A stretch of DNA of 64,000 bases from Labyrinthula sp. Ha. Lineage: Eukaryota; Sar; Bigyra; Labyrinthulida; Labyrinthulaceae. The stretch is from positions 558,001 to 622,000 of the forward strand of contig JAALGZ010000022.1 in the NCBI GenBank assembly GCA_015227615.1, in the 5' to 3' direction. Below, one piece after another: positions 60,828 through 64,000 of this stretch. Numbering within the stretch: the first letter of the stretch is position 1; every line of letters starts with the position of its first letter. The position numbers and the translations under genes were made by a program. The notes beneath the pieces are model-generated. The model did no database searches and was not told the origin of the DNA. It was given only the letters and a program-made list of their open reading frames with translations.

Positions 60828-63551
60828 TTAACTCATCAATGAACGTGTATTCTCTTGTTTATTTCCATAATTTGGAACATACTCTCTGAGCAGTGATCCT
60901 TGATTCCATTCAAGGCACCCAAGTTTAATGGTTTCAAACCCAAGATATCCTTGAGCACATATTCCAAAACAATTTTCTTTTCTTAAAAAAGAAACACTAA
61001 TCTGCAAGTCATTGGATACAACTATTCGAGCAAAATACTTTGAGACAAGGCTGTTATTTGAAACGCTGTTATCCTTTGATTTGACCCATATAACAAAAAT
61101 AAATGACACAAAGTCATAGTTCGTAAAGACCTTCCTAGATAATATCTTAAAGTGGTAACTTTTATCCAGTTTCAAAGCACTGATTTCTTCTTTGGTTAAC
61201 TTAGGAATACTGGTTGGTACTATGAAACTTTCTTCACCAATTACCAGTCTAGGATCCTTAATTAGGATTTGCATTTGTAAACACAACTCAATGATGTATT
61301 TTCTTTCCACTGAATTGTATCTTCTTAGTGTATCTTCAAGTAAACACATAGAAAGTATACCAGTTGAAATATATTTTCTATATTCAACAAAAGAGGATTT
61401 AGATATTTGTAAGGCAAAATTATGAAATTCTGGATCATGGATAAACTTAGCAAGAGCTGTTGCTAACCAGGAAGGTGACAAGATTACCATGTTGGTATCT
61501 TTGGGAAGATATTTCATTTTTTCTTCATAAAATATGAGTCCTGAATCAGCATAAACGCTTAGTAGAGAGGGAATTTCTTCAGGGGTAAAGCCAGATTCAA
61601 AAGCTTTCTGTTCAAACACGGTCAGAGGAAGATGAGTATGCTCTTGCTGCAAGTTATCCATAAAAACTATATGTCCAAAAGGAATCGCCTTAACGAACTG
61701 TTGCTTCATCTCTATTCCACTTTCCATTATTTCTGAATGTAATTCTAGTTTAAGGTTTGAAATCAGTTCCCTCTTTTCATGAATATTTGAATTTTCAATT
61801 GGGAAAAATAACAAGTCTTTGTTCATCACTATTCTAAGTCTTGTCCTTAACTTATTTAGTACTTGAGAAATAAAATAATTTACTATTTCAAAAGCATTTG
61901 CGCCATAGATTTTCTCTGCTTTCTTCCAATGAGTACCAATGAGAAAAATAGTCGCTGAACTTGCATTTTCCACCAAACTTTCACACCAGAATCTAAATTT
62001 TTCTAAATGGTTGGAATCTAATTTAGCAGCATTAAATACAAGACAAACTAAACCAAAAGAGGATAAGAACAGATGATGTACAGCATAAAAAGTCTCCTGT
62101 CCTCCAAAATCAGATACCAGAAGATATTTTGACACATCCTTTCTTAAGGAATGAAAATCTCCACCATATGCATATTCGTTAGAGTAGTAATGCATTTCCA
62201 AGACACTTTCAATCAATTCATCTTCAAAAGAAAAATTGTAACTTGCAATATTTTGCTGCTGAGTTTCAAGATCAATGTGCTGTGGAAGGTTGAATAAGAT
62301 TCTTTGCAAAGATATTTCATGTCTTGTTACCCTGTTCGTTAAAGGAGCTGAGTACTCCAAATCCGATAGCCTTATTATGTACTTTAAGTCTAGTAGCAAC
62401 GTTGATCGCTCTTTTACTCGAAAATCTAAACCAATCAAGCTTCTTATGGTTGATGTTTTTCCAGATCTTCCGTCTCCAACAAAAACTAGCCGAGTTTCAC
62501 CGAGTTGCTTTAGGACAGTATATTCTTGACATAAATGTTCCCTCAACACTCGTTTTCTATTACCTCTATAAGAATGCTCTAATATATTTACAGAGGAGTA
62601 TATTACAAGATACATCAGGTTTGGATGCGAAGCGCATACTTTTTGCAACTCCGAAAAATCAGTTGATCCAGAGAGACGTATGTTAAATCTATAAATAAGA
62701 AAAAGCACTATAGTACATAAGAGCTCTCAAATTTTTCAACATTTCGAGTTTATTACAAACTGCTCTTATTGCATTCTTATTGCTCTTCTTTGCTCCATCA
62801 AAGCTCGTACGAACTGCGTCTCTAGTATCTCCTTGAGAAAAGCTATAATATAATGAAAAAAGAAAAGTTACTGCAGAACTCGCAGATTTTCCGGAAGATG
62901 CAATAACTGAAAAATCTTCAACTGCTCCTTCAATTTCACATTAGTGGGAACCAACCTAATATAAGTGAGAATAGAAAACTACTTGAGCATTCCTAGATGA
63001 GGAAAACAAGCTATCAATTTGCTTATATTCTTTGTTTTCCAACAAAATGATGCAAAGGTTTCTTCCTCATTGCTTTTAATACTATATAATATACATAAAT
63101 CAACTGAACATACTGCAAAATTCTAATGTTTGAAGAAAAACTAAAGCTTTTCCATTGTATTGAAAAATCACCATTGCAACCACTTAAGCTAATATTAACA
63201 AGAAAAAATCAATACATAAGAGTATAAAGTGAAGGGAAAATATTGTCCAGATTTCTTAACAAAGGTTGAATTTCAATAAGGTTAAACGAGACAAGACTAA
63301 ACTTAATAAGTGTCAATAAGCTTTACGTTAGTTCTGTAACTTGTGGATTTGGTTGAACTTTCTCCAGGAATAAAATCACATCATTCACAACGAGTTCATT
63401 TCTTTTGTTAAGTTTCTTTGGATGAGACCAAATACCTCTAAAAAATCAAACCTTAATAAACATACCTTTTCAGCGAAATACAAGTTTCCAACGCCTGTTA
63501 TTCATATTGATTTAATAAAATATCCTTATCCAAAATTTTAGTTTGAATCAT
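60828..63551 (-). CDS. second LRR-Roc-COR (Roco-type) GTPase, 8 exons with 27-32 nt introns, in-frame TAA in exon 1
   Basis: Exons on the minus strand are 63551-63466, 63437-63327, 63296-63216, 63188-63114, 63081-62983, 62955-62872, 62842-62717 and 62688-60828. They total 2523 nt (841 codons). Introns of 28, 30, 27, 32, 27, 29 and 28 nt are all GT..AG and phase 2. Exons 2-7 encode leucine-rich repeats, for example ISKLIACFPHLGML, LLHLPENLRVL and LEMLKNLRAL. Exon 8 carries another LRR, the P-loop GDGRSGKTS, DFGGQE, a COR-like part (YADSGLIFY, VILSPSWLATALAKF) and a tail, with no kinase. G4 reads THWK rather than THxD. Exon 1 starts ATG and resembles the paralogue's first exon (ILLNQYE against ILKQYQE), but codon 18 is TAA (63500-63498). 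This could be nonsense decay, a sequence error or a non-canonical 30-nt intron. The unspliced frame opens at a GTG that lies inside intron 7. Same order, intron number and phase as the gene at 14200-16736. Confidence 0.8.
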
Positions 63552-64000
63552 AACGGCTTTAAGTCTCATATTTTGAATAATTCTTTTTGGATTGTACAAG
63601 ATAAACGGACAAACTTAAGATATTCTTTTTCTTTCTAAGGATTTTAGATTATCGGAAGTGTTGTGACAATTATCAATTGGGCCGTGTGGCCTAAACCTAC
63701 ATGTTTGTGATCTTGCTCTATTTAATACTAGGATAAATATAGAAATATGTACTTAGTATAGGATTGGTTTTACTTTACCCCTGCTTCTCTCATCCCTTTA
63801 CCCGGAAACTTGGGATAGTTGTTAGCTAAATTACCTTATGTATTCTGGCTTGGCTAGGACAATTTCCTCTTGATCGAAAGAAGTGGGCAACTGAATTAGA
63901 GATCTGGTTTGTCTCTGCTTTGACTAGCCATATAATCAGTTAATACTCTTCCTCAACATTGATTTCTAAGACTTTAATTAGAGTTACAAGTCCAAATAAT
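63552..64000. other. upstream region of the second LRR-Roco gene
   Basis: AT-rich DNA up to the window edge, with no open frame of note. A TAACGG hexamer abuts the start codon (63551-63556 on +). Confidence 0.5.

Noticed and set aside
62689-62708. GTG start of the unspliced 626-codon frame as the true N-terminus
   Set aside because: It lies inside a 28-nt intron ending in a strong acceptor (TTATTTATAG).
63498-63500. Reassigned TAA codon (ciliate-like code)
   Set aside because: TAA, TAG and TGA all serve as terminal stops of well-supported genes here, and no other conserved frame contains an internal stop.

Overview
The window is nuclear DNA of an AT-rich eukaryote with the standard genetic code: TAA, TAG and TGA all end genes here. 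Most genes are single-exon and lie in long AT-rich spacers. No bacterial, viral or organellar gene set is visible. A fungal-type GGC1 carrier, a PAK/Ste20 kinase, the Sec1-family protein Sly1 and two LRR-Roc-COR proteins fit an opisthokont-, fungus- or amoeba-like microbe, but I cannot place it further.

Layout. 1-13.6 kb is a gene desert. 14.2-16.7 kb (-) is a spliced LRR-Roc-COR gene. 17-24.5 kb is spacer, with a cluster of TAACGG hexamers just upstream of that gene. 24.6-28.0 kb holds GGC1 (+), a diverged SDR (+) and a PH-domain gene (-). 29.8-32.3 kb holds two unidentified genes that converge and overlap by 15 bp at their 3' ends. 40.1-41.3 kb is the PAK kinase. 43.1-46.3 kb is an inverted copy of 30.85-34.04 kb. 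46.4-48.3 kb is SLY1. 50.3-52.3 kb (-) is a soluble fumarate reductase fused to cytochrome b5. 52.3-60.8 kb is a second desert. 60.8-63.6 kb (-) is a second LRR-Roc-COR gene.

Main observation 1. The two LRR-Roc-COR genes each have eight exons. Seven introns of only 27-32 nt, all phase 2, separate the leucine-rich repeats, and one large final exon carries Roc and COR. Unspliced reading frames find only the last exon with false GTG or TTG starts. Splicing restores an ATG start, LRR segments and a total length divisible by three in both genes. No other gene here needs an intron. The second gene has an in-frame TAA in exon 1.

Main observation 2. A 3.19-kb inverted duplication surrounds the kinase locus at about 9 kb spacing. 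It kept one gene intact in both copies and left a truncated second gene next to SLY1. Its two copies align with no net length change. They are nearly identical in the middle and about 93-94% identical at both ends, which suggests gene conversion. A roughly 105-bp direct repeat sits at the inner edge of both copies.

The genes do not form a pathway. They are ordinary housekeeping and signalling genes (mitochondrial nucleotide transport, ER-Golgi fusion, anaerobic redox balance, Rho-type signalling) flanked by two members of what may be an expanded LRR-GTPase family.
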